64,000 nucleotides of DNA, from contig JBBQFI010000011.1 in NCBI GenBank assembly GCA_038321775.1, forward strand, positions 43,338 through 107,337, in the 5' to 3' direction. The stretch comes from JBBQFI01 sp038321775 (GTDB lineage Bacteria; Verrucomicrobiota; Verrucomicrobiia; Chthoniobacterales; UBA10450). A model generated the notes under the pieces. That model did no database searches. It saw only the letters and a list, made by a program, of their open reading frames with translations, and was not told where the DNA came from. The position numbers and the translations under genes are program-made. This document shows positions 26,657-34,696 of this stretch, in pieces; the first letter of the stretch is position 1, and every line of letters starts with the position of its first letter.

Positions 26657-26684
26657 GCGGCCGAACATTCGCAGGTCCGGCCGC
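26657..26684. terminator. Hairpin between convergent rpsR and the secreted-protein gene
   Basis: A 7-bp perfect stem GCGGCCG/CGGCCGC (26657-26663 and 26678-26684) with a 14-base loop lies in the 147-base gap between convergent genes. It is a plausible two-sided transcription end, but there is no T-tract on the plus strand beyond TAATTG. Confidence 0.35.
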
Positions 26685-26718
26685 TAATTGACAAAAATCG
26701 GGCGCTGTCGCTCCGAAA

Positions 26719-27453
26719 TTACGGATCGATGCGATCGGTCAACGTGTCATGATGACAGGCCACATGTTCGCGCAGCTCAAACCAGCCGCCCTGGTTTTTG
26801 TTTGTCTGCGCGATGCTATTGGTTTCGTTCGTCGCAAACTTCGCCCACGTATCGTAGCGAACGATGCTAAGAAAATTCCACGAAGCGCCTTCGAGATGCT
26901 GGAGTAGAACCTGACCGGAAGAGGTATCAGTTCCAACATTCGGCGGCGCGCTCAAAATTTTATCAAGTTGATCGCGATGGCCGGGCGCAGCGCGATAATC
27001 GGAAACCGAATAAACAGCACCCGCCGTCTTCGCGGCATCGCCATCAATGCCCATTGCCTTGGCGAAATCCGCCCAGGAAGGGCCGCTCACATACGTGTCG
27101 TTATGCGATTCCATCAGACTTCGTTTCGAGGCTGGCATCGGATTTCCGGCGCTCTCGACTGTCGCTTTCGTTCTTATGTGTTCGATCGCAACATAATCCC
27201 ATTCATCACCATCCTGATGGCGAAGGACGACGCCTTTGCGGTCGGGAGCTTTGGGATCGGGTTCCTTCAGAAAATCAGCGAGCTCCTTGGCTTTGCCGAC
27301 AGCCGCTTTAACGAAGAAGACGTGATAGACGTCCGTTCGTTTTGGCGTGGTATCGGATTTCGCCGGACTCGGTGAGGATTGCTGCGCTTGCAGTGCCGTG
27401 AGCGGCATCCATGTAAGAAGTAAGATCGCGAAGGCGCGTGTGAGTAATCTCAT
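26719..27453 (-). CDS. Secreted protein of unknown function with two related halves
   Basis: This 244-residue protein has a signal peptide (cleavage near ALQAQ, residue 24). The first half (about 41-100) has DVYHVFFVKAAVGKAKELADFL and GDEWDYVAIEH. The second (about 146-210) has AVYSVSDYRAAPGHRDQLDKIL and GASWNFLSIVRYD. The spacing of aromatic and hydrophobic residues is the same, so it looks like an internal duplication. The strand-helix pattern recalls dimeric alpha/beta-barrel proteins (NIPSNAP/antibiotic monooxygenase fold), with two repeats forming one barrel. No catalytic residue is evident. I do not recognise a named family. Confidence 0.65.
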   Translation of the reverse strand: MRLLTRAFAILLLTWMPLTALQAQQSSPSPAKSDTTPKRTDVYHVFFVKAAVGKAKELADFLKEPDPKAPDRKGVVLRHQDGDEWDYVAIEHIRTKATVESAGNPMPASKRSLMESHNDTYVSGPSWADFAKAMGIDGDAAKTAGAVYSVSDYRAAPGHRDQLDKILSAPPNVGTDTSSGQVLLQHLEGASWNFLSIVRYDTWAKFATNETNSIAQTNKNQGGWFELREHVACHHDTLTDRIDP

Positions 27454-27620
27454 TTGTGACCTTTCTTGTTAGTTAAATAAAGTCCGCCCGGAACCGCATC
27501 GCCCCATCCTGCGAACTTGATCAAAGCGAGAGCTCTGACTACCACGATTCTTTGCAAGCAACCCGATCGTGTCAAGACTTACCCAGAACCACGAGAGTAA
27601 GCCTAACGACTTCTCAACTG

Positions 27621-27983
27621 TTATGCCTTGCGCGTCCGCTCGCCCTGTTCGATCAACTTCCAGAACTCGCGCGTCTTGCCGAGCTGATCGTCTTCGGCCA
27701 TCGGAAGTTTGCTGCGGAAAAGAAAATCGCGAAATGTGTTTTTGTGCAAAACGCGATGGACGGTAACGCCCTCGTCGCGTTTTTCGAAATAAATTCGGTA
27801 ATCCTTCGCGCGGTAACGATAGAGTTTTTTTCCTTCCCGTTGGATCACGCCAAATCGTTTCACATCAAGATTGTCGAGATCCTGCGGAAGGATTTGAAAC
27901 TCAGCGAGCAAATCGAGCTGCAACGATTTGGGGAGGGCCGACATTTCCGCCGCGCTCAGCTCGTTGAAAATTATCTGAAACAT
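27621..27983 (-). CDS. RelE/ParE-fold protein, no adjacent antitoxin
   Basis: This 120-residue protein has the RelE-like segment KKLYRYRAKDYRIYFEKRDE then GVTVHRVLHKNTFRDFLFR, preceded by two helices and followed by a charged C-terminal helix (EFWKLIEQGERTRKA). In toxin-antitoxin pairs an antitoxin gene would lie next to it; none is seen. It starts six bases after alr and seems to be the last gene of the sppA-to-alr run. It may be a domesticated ribosome-binding factor rather than a toxin. Confidence 0.7.
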   Translation of the reverse strand: MFQIIFNELSAAEMSALPKSLQLDLLAEFQILPQDLDNLDVKRFGVIQREGKKLYRYRAKDYRIYFEKRDEGVTVHRVLHKNTFRDFLFRSKLPMAEDDQLGKTREFWKLIEQGERTRKA

Positions 27984-27989
27984 CGCTGG

Positions 27990-29090
27990 TCAAACGTACA
28001 CCCGTCGCACGCGACTGCCAATGCGCGTTGTGATTTCCCAGGTAATTGTTTGCGCGCGCTCGGCCAGTTCGCTCGCGGTGATTTCCGCTTCTCCCTGCCG
28101 GCCTAACAAGACAACATCGTCCCCTGCTTTTGCATCACCAATGTCGGTAACGTCAACCATCATCAGGTCCATCGTTACGCGCCCAAGCAAAGCGCAGCGT
28201 CGTCCGCGAATGAGAACTGTAGCATCGCGATTCGAAAGATGGCGTGGATAACCATCGGCATAGCCAGTCGTGAGCGTGGCCACGCGCATCACATTGGGCG
28301 TAACAAAGGTTCGGCCGTAGCTGATCGAACTTCCCTTCGGCATTTCCCGAATGAGGCCAATGCGAGTTTTCCATGTCAGAACTGGTCTAAGCTCTTTTTC
28401 AAATTCAGGTAACGGGGAAATGCCATAAAGCATCAGCCCTGCACGAACGATATCGAAAGGCGAATCGTTGAAGGAAAGCACGCCCGCGCTGGGAAGAATG
28501 TGAGTCTTGTAGTCTCCTGGGACTTGAATACGAAATTGCCTAACGAGTTCAGCAAACCGCTGCAGTTCGTCATTCGTGTAGTTCGCATCTTCGTTCGCTA
28601 CGGGGAGATGACTGGAGACGCTGTGAATCTTAATATTCGGTAAGGCCGCAACTCTTTTGAAAACATCAACCGCGTTCGTCTCCAGAATTCCCATCCGTCC
28701 CATGCCGGTATCGATCACAAAATTGATTACGACCGGCGATCCGTCTGAAGAGCGATCAAACTCCTGTGCTTCTTCAAACGTCGAGACTGAAGCGATGAAC
28801 CTGCCTTGAACGATTGCGGATCTCTCCTCCGGCGTTGCCGGTCCCAGAATCACAATTGGATGCGGGAGCGATGCGCGCAGCGTGATCGCCTCTTCGAGAT
28901 TAGCGACGCCGAATAATTGTGCGTCATTCGCCAGTGCCTGCGCCACGCCGATCATGCCGTGGCCGTACCCATTCGCTTTCACGACCGCCAGGAGTTGAGC
29001 AGTTCCGATCCGATTGCGGACAACGGCGGCATTGTGCCCCAACGCGCTGCGATCAATCTCAACCCAGGATCGATACGTTTCTTTTGTCAT
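27990..29090 (-). CDS. alr: Alanine racemase
   Basis: This PLP enzyme makes D-alanine for peptidoglycan. I choose Met at 29090 (MTKETYRSWVEIDRSALGHN); an upstream Met at 29150 adds 20 atypical residues. The PLP lysine is in AVVKANGYGHG (about Lys39), and the second catalytic Tyr lies in RAGLMLYGISP/SSISYGRTF. The C-terminal domain ends EITTRIGSRVRRVYV. Length is 366 residues. It overlaps the end of tsaB by 32 bases. Confidence 0.95.
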   Translation of the reverse strand: MTKETYRSWVEIDRSALGHNAAVVRNRIGTAQLLAVVKANGYGHGMIGVAQALANDAQLFGVANLEEAITLRASLPHPIVILGPATPEERSAIVQGRFIASVSTFEEAQEFDRSSDGSPVVINFVIDTGMGRMGILETNAVDVFKRVAALPNIKIHSVSSHLPVANEDANYTNDELQRFAELVRQFRIQVPGDYKTHILPSAGVLSFNDSPFDIVRAGLMLYGISPLPEFEKELRPVLTWKTRIGLIREMPKGSSISYGRTFVTPNVMRVATLTTGYADGYPRHLSNRDATVLIRGRRCALLGRVTMDLMMVDVTDIGDAKAGDDVVLLGRQGEAEITASELAERAQTITWEITTRIGSRVRRVYV

Positions 29091-29685
29091 TGGGAATCGT
29101 GATGTGCGGTTCTCGTAAATAAATCGGTTCGAGCGACTTTTCCTGAGCATGAACGACGCCGCGCCGCGTCAGTGTTGCAAGCGTAAGCGCGGAAGGATAA
29201 TGCACGATCACACCCGGAAACTGGGAAAGCTTTTCTGAGGAATACACCGGAACTTTCTCATCCAGATTTTTCAAATGCTCTTGAAGTTTTGCCTCGTCAA
29301 AAAGCCGAATCTCCTCGGCGAGATTATTTGCAGAGATTCGCGCGAAGAAGAAACTGTCGCGCCGCGCATCTCCGATCACGCAATACTCGTTAGGCGCAGG
29401 ATCGATCGCGCTAATTGACGGCAATCCGAGAATTTTAGCGCCAGCGGCGCTGCGCAAACCGATGCCAGCCGCGATGGCAATGCGCACACCGGCATACGAC
29501 CCAGGACCGAGACCAACAACAATCGAGTCCAAATCTCGGAAATGTTTCGAAAGGCTTTCCAACGATTGAAAAAACGCTCCCGAATTTCGATCGTTCCGAT
29601 AATTGAGAACAATCGCTTCCTCCCCGTCAACAAGAAGCGCGATGCTTCCATGCGCGGTCGAATTTTCCAGCGCGAGAATCTTCAT
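29059..29685 (-). CDS. tsaB: tRNA threonylcarbamoyladenosine biosynthesis protein TsaB
   Basis: TsaB is the scaffold partner of TsaD and TsaE in t6A synthesis at position 37 of ANN-decoding tRNAs. The Met at 29685 gives MKILALENSTAHGSIALLV, the ASKHA-fold start; LGPGSYAGVRIAIAAGIGL is the family signature. Length 208 residues. The start overlaps tsaE's stop (ATGA), linking two members of the same complex. Confidence 0.92.
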   Translation of the reverse strand: MKILALENSTAHGSIALLVDGEEAIVLNYRNDRNSGAFFQSLESLSKHFRDLDSIVVGLGPGSYAGVRIAIAAGIGLRSAAGAKILGLPSISAIDPAPNEYCVIGDARRDSFFFARISANNLAEEIRLFDEAKLQEHLKNLDEKVPVYSSEKLSQFPGVIVHYPSALTLATLTRRGVVHAQEKSLEPIYLREPHITIPNDKRNVSILG

Positions 29686-30086
29686 CCGTCGATCGTGCGC
29701 GTTGTTTCCGATTTCATTGCAAGGAATATCCACTGAGCATGACCTGGAATGATATCGCGAAAACGATCCGCCCACTCGATCACGGAAACGCCTTCGCCGA
29801 AAAAATATTCATCGAGGCCGAGACGCAACGCCGCCGCCCGATCTTCCAATCGATAGAAATCGAAATGATAAACCGGGACGCGGCCGCCAAAATACTCGTG
29901 CACAATTGTAAAGGTGGGACTCGTCACCGCCGCTTCGCTCCCAACTCCCTCGACCAGTCCTTTGACGAATTGCGTTTTCCCTGTGCCGAGATCACCGCTT
30001 AACGCGAGGACATCGCCGGCGCGAATCGAGCGAGCACGCTCACGTCCGAACGCCACAGTTTCTTCAGCGCTATTTGAAATGAACAT
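29682..30086 (-). CDS. tsaE: tRNA threonylcarbamoyladenosine biosynthesis ATPase TsaE
   Basis: The 134-residue P-loop protein has Walker A SGDLGTGKTQFVKG, switch-like SPTFTIVHEY, YHFDFYRLED and VIEWADRF. I start it at Met 30086 (MFISNSAEETVAFG), which overlaps the end of thiL by 17 bases; the open frame further upstream lies inside thiL. Confidence 0.93.
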   Translation of the reverse strand: MFISNSAEETVAFGRERARSIRAGDVLALSGDLGTGKTQFVKGLVEGVGSEAAVTSPTFTIVHEYFGGRVPVYHFDFYRLEDRAAALRLGLDEYFFGEGVSVIEWADRFRDIIPGHAQWIFLAMKSETTRTIDG

Positions 30087-30957
30087 AGCCGGACCATTTT
30101 TGAGGCTGGGCGTTTGATCGTTGCGTGAGCCGGCCGATGCGAGTGAGTAGCAATTTCGGGAACTGTTCTTTCCAGCGAGCTTCCAACTTTCTGCCTTTGC
30201 GCGGCGCGATTGCAAAAAGGAGTTCGTAGTCTTCACCATCATTGATCGCCTGCGCAATCGAACATCCACGATTTCGCGGCAACGCCTTTTCATCGATCTC
30301 AAAACCAACACGACTCGCGTGCGCGAGCCGCGGCAGATCGGCGCCGAGTCCATCGCTCAAATCCATCATCGCGTGGATCGAAAAATTCTCGGTTAACCAC
30401 CGCGACTCCGCGATTCGTGGGACCAGTTGCAAATGTTTGCCACGAATCGAACCACCGAGTTTTCCAGTAACAAATAACTCGTCTCCTGCTTTCCCACCAC
30501 TGCGGGAAACCCAGCGATCTTTTTCGACGACGCCAGTGACGCTGACAGAAATCATGGCCGGACCGCGCGTCGCGCTGGTCTCGCCGCCGATAATTTCTAC
30601 GCCGAATTTCTTCGCCGCTTTTCGCAGCCCGGCGTAAAGCCTTTCCGCCCACGCCACGCTTTTTGCTGCAGGCGCGACGAGAGTCACCAAGGCGAATTGC
30701 GGCACACCGGATACCGCAGCGAAATCGCTCAGAGGTCGCATCATTGCTTTCCACCCGACTGCACTCACATCATCCGTTGTCGAAAAATGAATTCCCTCGA
30801 CCACGCAATCGGTCTTCAACAAAAGCAGCTCGCGGTCGCGCGGCGGATGCACAACAGCGCAATCATCACCCGCCGCGGCGACGACATTCTTCGGCCGTTT
30901 TCCCATCGGCATGAGCCGCGCCAGCAACCGGTCTTCGCCGATCTGCCGCAGATTCAT
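30070..30957 (-). CDS. thiL: Thiamine-monophosphate kinase
   Basis: ThiL phosphorylates thiamine monophosphate to the active diphosphate. It has 295 residues, with GEDRLLARLMP, AAGDDCAVV (metal-binding Asp pair), LLLKTDCVVEGIHF, GWKAMMRPLSDFAAVSG, IIGGETSAT and MDLSDGLGADLPRL. The start overlaps the CPBP protease stop (ATGA). Confidence 0.94.
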   Translation of the reverse strand: MNLRQIGEDRLLARLMPMGKRPKNVVAAAGDDCAVVHPPRDRELLLLKTDCVVEGIHFSTTDDVSAVGWKAMMRPLSDFAAVSGVPQFALVTLVAPAAKSVAWAERLYAGLRKAAKKFGVEIIGGETSATRGPAMISVSVTGVVEKDRWVSRSGGKAGDELFVTGKLGGSIRGKHLQLVPRIAESRWLTENFSIHAMMDLSDGLGADLPRLAHASRVGFEIDEKALPRNRGCSIAQAINDGEDYELLFAIAPRKGRKLEARWKEQFPKLLLTRIGRLTQRSNAQPQKWSGYVHFK

Positions 30958-31772
30958 TGCGGAAGCGTTTGTGGAAATGCGAGCAACGTGAGCGTCAAGG
31001 CGTTAAACAGCGCGTGCATTGTCATCGAAACAAGAATCGAACCGCTCCACTCGTAGGCAATGGTGAAACAACCGCCGAGAACGAAGAGCGGGCCTAACGA
31101 CGGCAGATGCGCGTGCACCGCGCCGAAAAGAGCAGCGTTGACGATGACTCCAACCAGTCGTCCAAAATAGCGCTTGAGCACGCCATAAAGGAAAAATCGA
31201 AACATGAATTCTTCCGCGATCGGAGCAATCGCGACGGCCATGACAATGATAATGATGCGCTGCGGAAGAGTCTGCGAAGAGTTAAAGAGTTGGATGATTT
31301 CCTGTTTGCTTATGCCCTCACCTAAGACCCGTCGCGTTAACGCATCGGCGAGAATGATGAGCGGATACGCGGCGAAGAGAAGAATCGTGCCCGTGCTGAG
31401 AACGCGCCCGAAACTTAATTTGGATAATCCGCCGAGTGCGGTGACGTGAAGTCCGCGCACACGAAGGAACGCGATCAAAAATAGCAAAAGCCCGACCGTG
31501 AATAGCGCTCCGATCAGGAGATCGTGCGTGCGCGGATTCGTGACGTCGTGCGAAGTGGAAAAAGACAGCACGACGTTGGCCAAAAACAATCCGGTGAGCA
31601 GGATCGCCATGATCGCGTCCGGCAATCCGAAATTTTTCTGCGCCTCGTCCGTCGCACTGGAACGCGCGTTGATTTGCCGAATGAGCGACGCGTAAACGTA
31701 GAGACCAATGAGAATGAAAACGACATTCGTGACGGCAGCCGCGATCGTGGAGAAAAGGCTGTCAGATGACAT
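30954..31772 (-). CDS. CPBP-family intramembrane glutamic protease
   Basis: This 272-residue protein has about eight membrane helices. The Rce1/CAAX-like motifs are present: EEFMFRFFLYG (EExxxR), FGAVHAHLP and SMTMHALFNAL. Family members cleave prenylated proteins or process peptides in the membrane; the bacterial substrate here is unknown. It sits between sppA and thiL in the same run. Confidence 0.88.
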   Translation of the reverse strand: MSSDSLFSTIAAAVTNVVFILIGLYVYASLIRQINARSSATDEAQKNFGLPDAIMAILLTGLFLANVVLSFSTSHDVTNPRTHDLLIGALFTVGLLLFLIAFLRVRGLHVTALGGLSKLSFGRVLSTGTILLFAAYPLIILADALTRRVLGEGISKQEIIQLFNSSQTLPQRIIIIVMAVAIAPIAEEFMFRFFLYGVLKRYFGRLVGVIVNAALFGAVHAHLPSLGPLFVLGGCFTIAYEWSGSILVSMTMHALFNALTLTLLAFPQTLPQ

Positions 31773-31787
31773 GCGCCAGCGCGACCG

Positions 31788-32798
31788 CTACGGCGCGTAC
31801 ATGCTCGGGAGAAAATAGGCACGTCCCGATTCCAATTTGGGCACAAATTGACTCGGAAGCGTCAGCTCGATCTTGGAATCAGACGATTTACCCAAGGCAC
31901 TCAGAAATCGACTCAGGACGAACGGCGGACCGTACTTGACCACCGCGGCGTCAGGCGTTCCACCGAGTTCTTTCGCCTTGGCGAACGCATCTTCGATTTG
32001 CCCGAGACCATCGATCAACTTGTAACCCAGCGCGTCCTTACCCGAAAGAATTCGACCATCCGCTATGCCATTACGCAAACCATCGGCGGACAGATTACGT
32101 TCACGCGCCACGATCCCGAGAAACTTGTCGTACGTTTTCATGACAAAACTCTGAATGTAATCGCGTTCTTCCGGCGTGATCGGCCGCGCGCCGTTGAGCA
32201 TGTCTTTAAATTTGCCGCTCTTAAAAACAACCGACGCCAAACCGACTTTGTTGAAAAGTTGCTCATAGTTGAGCGTTTGAATGATCACACCAATGCTCCC
32301 GGTGATGGTGGTTTCGTTCGCCATCAGATATTTTCCACCGCAGGAAATATAATAACCGCCCGAGGCGGCAAGCGAATCCATGTAGACCACAACCGGTTTT
32401 TTCGCGCGCGTCTTAACGACCGCGTTGTAGATAACGTCGGACGCGGTCACTTCTCCGCCCGGCGAGTCCACCTCGAGGACAACCGCACGGACATTCTCGT
32501 CCTCGCGCGCTTGTTGCAGAGCGAGACGCATGTCGTCCACCATCGAATCGCCAACATTTCCGCCGATCGACGAACTGATTAGTCCACGCAGCACGATGTG
32601 CGCGACCTTATCGTCACTGCCACGAGTCGCTCGTTGCATGACCACTTCGCGAAAACGCGGCATCGGCAGTTCCTCGCGGGATGCGCCGCTCATCCGCCGA
32701 AAAGCAGTCGCGGCCAGGACAAAGTTCACGATCACGCTGGCGATGAGCGCGACGAAAAGAAAAATGCTTAGACAACCAAGAGACCGGTTATTTGCCAT
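31788..32798 (-). CDS. sppA: Signal peptide peptidase SppA
   Basis: SppA is a membrane-anchored serine-lysine protease that degrades cleaved signal peptides. Met at 32798 gives MANNRSLGCLSIFLFVALIASVIVNF, an N-terminal anchor. The catalytic Ser is in SLAASGGYYISCG, and a candidate lysine is in the GKDALGYKLIDGLG region. At 336 residues it is the short (single-domain) form. It begins the minus-strand run that ends with the RelE-like gene. Confidence 0.93.
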   Translation of the reverse strand: MANNRSLGCLSIFLFVALIASVIVNFVLAATAFRRMSGASREELPMPRFREVVMQRATRGSDDKVAHIVLRGLISSSIGGNVGDSMVDDMRLALQQAREDENVRAVVLEVDSPGGEVTASDVIYNAVVKTRAKKPVVVYMDSLAASGGYYISCGGKYLMANETTITGSIGVIIQTLNYEQLFNKVGLASVVFKSGKFKDMLNGARPITPEERDYIQSFVMKTYDKFLGIVARERNLSADGLRNGIADGRILSGKDALGYKLIDGLGQIEDAFAKAKELGGTPDAAVVKYGPPFVLSRFLSALGKSSDSKIELTLPSQFVPKLESGRAYFLPSMYAP

Positions 32799-32905
32799 GC
32801 GCGGATGAAGGTTGGCGAGAACCAAAGGCGGCACAAGGTCTTTTGTAAAACCGGCAAACCGGGAAGCGAACTGGCTTGGAAGCTGCTTTATGGTAATTAC
32901 AGAAA

Positions 32906-33121
32906 ATGGATACCAGCGGCCATCTCCCCGTTAGTGAATCCGCCACTCCTCGCGGCGGTCGAGCAAAAGCACAGCGTCGTGCGCGAACGAAAACGAGGGC
33001 TTCGACACGACCTGCGGCCAAAGAGCGTCCGCCCGCGGCAGCGGGAACGCTGACGCGAACGAAGAGTTTGCTCCTCGCGGCTCTACGCGTGTGGGAGCTG
33101 AAACACCGAATCCACGAATAA
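32906..33121 (+). CDS. Possible small basic protein (71 residues)
   Basis: This ORF lies in the 401-base gap between sppA and the DyP gene. The first 50 residues are Arg/Thr/Ala/Pro-rich; the end (TKSLLLAALRVWELKHRIHE) could form an amphipathic helix. The box TTTATGGTAATTACA (32887-32901), similar to that before the receiver at 7022, lies just upstream. These are weak arguments, and an overlapping minus-strand frame is also open, so I rate it as possible only. Nothing else is visible in this gap. Confidence 0.35.
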   Translation: MDTSGHLPVSESATPRGGRAKAQRRARTKTRASTRPAAKERPPAAAGTLTRTKSLLLAALRVWELKHRIHE

Positions 33122-33199
33122 GGGAGCGCTCGTCCCGCCACGTTCTCGCGGCATCAGTTTTGCCGATTGAGTTTTCGGCCGCGTTCTTCCCACAAGGTC

Positions 33200-34696
33200 T
33201 TATGCGGCGCCAGCGAAGTAGCGCAGCGCACGCAGACTCGGCAAAAAGAAATACGCGCCGCCACGCACGGTGACGAATTGCGGCAAGCCTGAAACATGCT
33301 GCGCCACGCCGTTCTCCTGCGGTCTGGTAAAACCATCGGTCACCGGGCAACCTGGCGGCGTGACGCGAGTACCGAGCAATGGATCGCTTTCGCCTGTTAA
33401 ACCGGAAAACTTGGTGTTCACGATCCAGGCATTCTGCAGGAACTCGAATTGACGCGAGATGTTCGCGTTGAGACAGATGAAGTGCAAGCCGCGATCTGAC
33501 TCGTTAGGCGGCGCGAAACTTAGCGCTTCCTCTGGTTTTACCTCGGAACCGTATTCGCGGCCGCGACGAAGAATGCGATGAAGTCGAACCGGAGACATCA
33601 AGTCATCTCGAAAACCCTTCGGACCAAAACCGAGCATGGTAATGAGTTTCGCCAGTCCCGTCGGTCGCCCGGGATAATCGGAATTACGCGGATTCGCGCG
33701 ATGAATGTGCGCGCCAAAAGGGCAACGAGAACCGCTCGTATTTTCAGAAAACGTGAACTGATTTTTGCGAAGCTGTTCCGGATCGGATTGGTCGACACCG
33801 GGAATGGGCGCCTTTTGGATCGGCACCAATGGATCACCTTCGCGCGTCCGCCCAACGAATGCGGCAGCGAGTTTTTCGGCCTCTGCGCCATTTCCATCAG
33901 ACTCGCGATGCACGAATTGCCAGAAACCGCGCACGTCCTGGGATAGTTGGCGCAGCACAAGATACGTTCCGTTGCGGCCGATATCTTTTTTGTCCGGTGC
34001 ATCTTCCGCTAGAAGAAGATCGGCGCTGGTGGAATCCGCATCGATCAACGGCCGGTCGGTATATTTGTTATACTCGTTAGGGTAGCCGAGCAGGAATTCT
34101 CCCAGTGCAACCATATTCGTGTAATCAAGTTGAGGCCTGGTCACATCGCGTTGCCGCGGCCAATCGATTTGCGGTTGGCTGATGCCGTCAGCGAAACCAA
34201 ATGGCTCTACGCCGTCGAGATCCGCGGTCGCCTGCCATTGCATCTCCGCAAATGCCTCATTCCATGCCGTTGTTTTTGTGGTCTGTATCAGGGGAGCGAG
34301 TTGGCCGGGCTCCGCGAAAAACATCACGATGAGATGCGGCACGGTAGACTCATATCCCCACTCCCATTTTTCCGGCGCATTATTTCCCACGTCTCCGAGC
34401 CGACGCGAGCGACTTTCCTCCGTCATGCCGGTCAGGAACTCGGGAGAAAATTGCGCGAGAACCGAAGCCGTCAGGCCGATCGCTTCAAGACCGGATGCTG
34501 TAAGAGCAACCTGCATCGCGGTAGTTGGCGGCGGATTCATCGTCACTGCGCTCGTGATGGGCGCCGTGCGTAGCCACGACCGAGCAGCTTCCGGATTTTT
34601 TACGCGCAGCAAAGCGTACGACGCTTCTTTCATTTTTCCGTAACCGAAACGCACCAATCCCTGCACGTCCGCGAAATCGATTTTTTTCTCACTCAT
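33200..34696 (-). CDS. DyP-type heme peroxidase
   Basis: This 498-residue peroxidase is the last gene of the six-gene operon. I start it at Met 34696 (MSEKKIDFADVQGLV), overlapping the upstream stop as ATGA. DyP signatures: the GxxDG motif as GFADG (167-171, distal Asp170) and SRCPFGAHIHRANPR, which carries the proximal heme His and an Arg-rich loop. An additional C-terminal FVTVRGGAYFFLPS completes the fold. The length fits the larger DyP subclass. There is no Tat or Sec signal, so it is cytoplasmic or needs a carrier. DyP enzymes oxidise bulky substrates with peroxide; the partner genes suggest lipid-derived peroxides (inference). Confidence 0.9.
   Translation of the reverse strand: MSEKKIDFADVQGLVRFGYGKMKEASYALLRVKNPEAARSWLRTAPITSAVTMNPPPTTAMQVALTASGLEAIGLTASVLAQFSPEFLTGMTEESRSRRLGDVGNNAPEKWEWGYESTVPHLIVMFFAEPGQLAPLIQTTKTTAWNEAFAEMQWQATADLDGVEPFGFADGISQPQIDWPRQRDVTRPQLDYTNMVALGEFLLGYPNEYNKYTDRPLIDADSTSADLLLAEDAPDKKDIGRNGTYLVLRQLSQDVRGFWQFVHRESDGNGAEAEKLAAAFVGRTREGDPLVPIQKAPIPGVDQSDPEQLRKNQFTFSENTSGSRCPFGAHIHRANPRNSDYPGRPTGLAKLITMLGFGPKGFRDDLMSPVRLHRILRRGREYGSEVKPEEALSFAPPNESDRGLHFICLNANISRQFEFLQNAWIVNTKFSGLTGESDPLLGTRVTPPGCPVTDGFTRPQENGVAQHVSGLPQFVTVRGGAYFFLPSLRALRYFAGAA

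Noticed and set aside
32788..33141. Minus-strand frames between sppA and the DyP gene
   Set aside because: Arg/Ser/Ala-rich without domain features; probably shadows in GC-rich DNA. The plus-strand 71-codon frame is kept only as possible.
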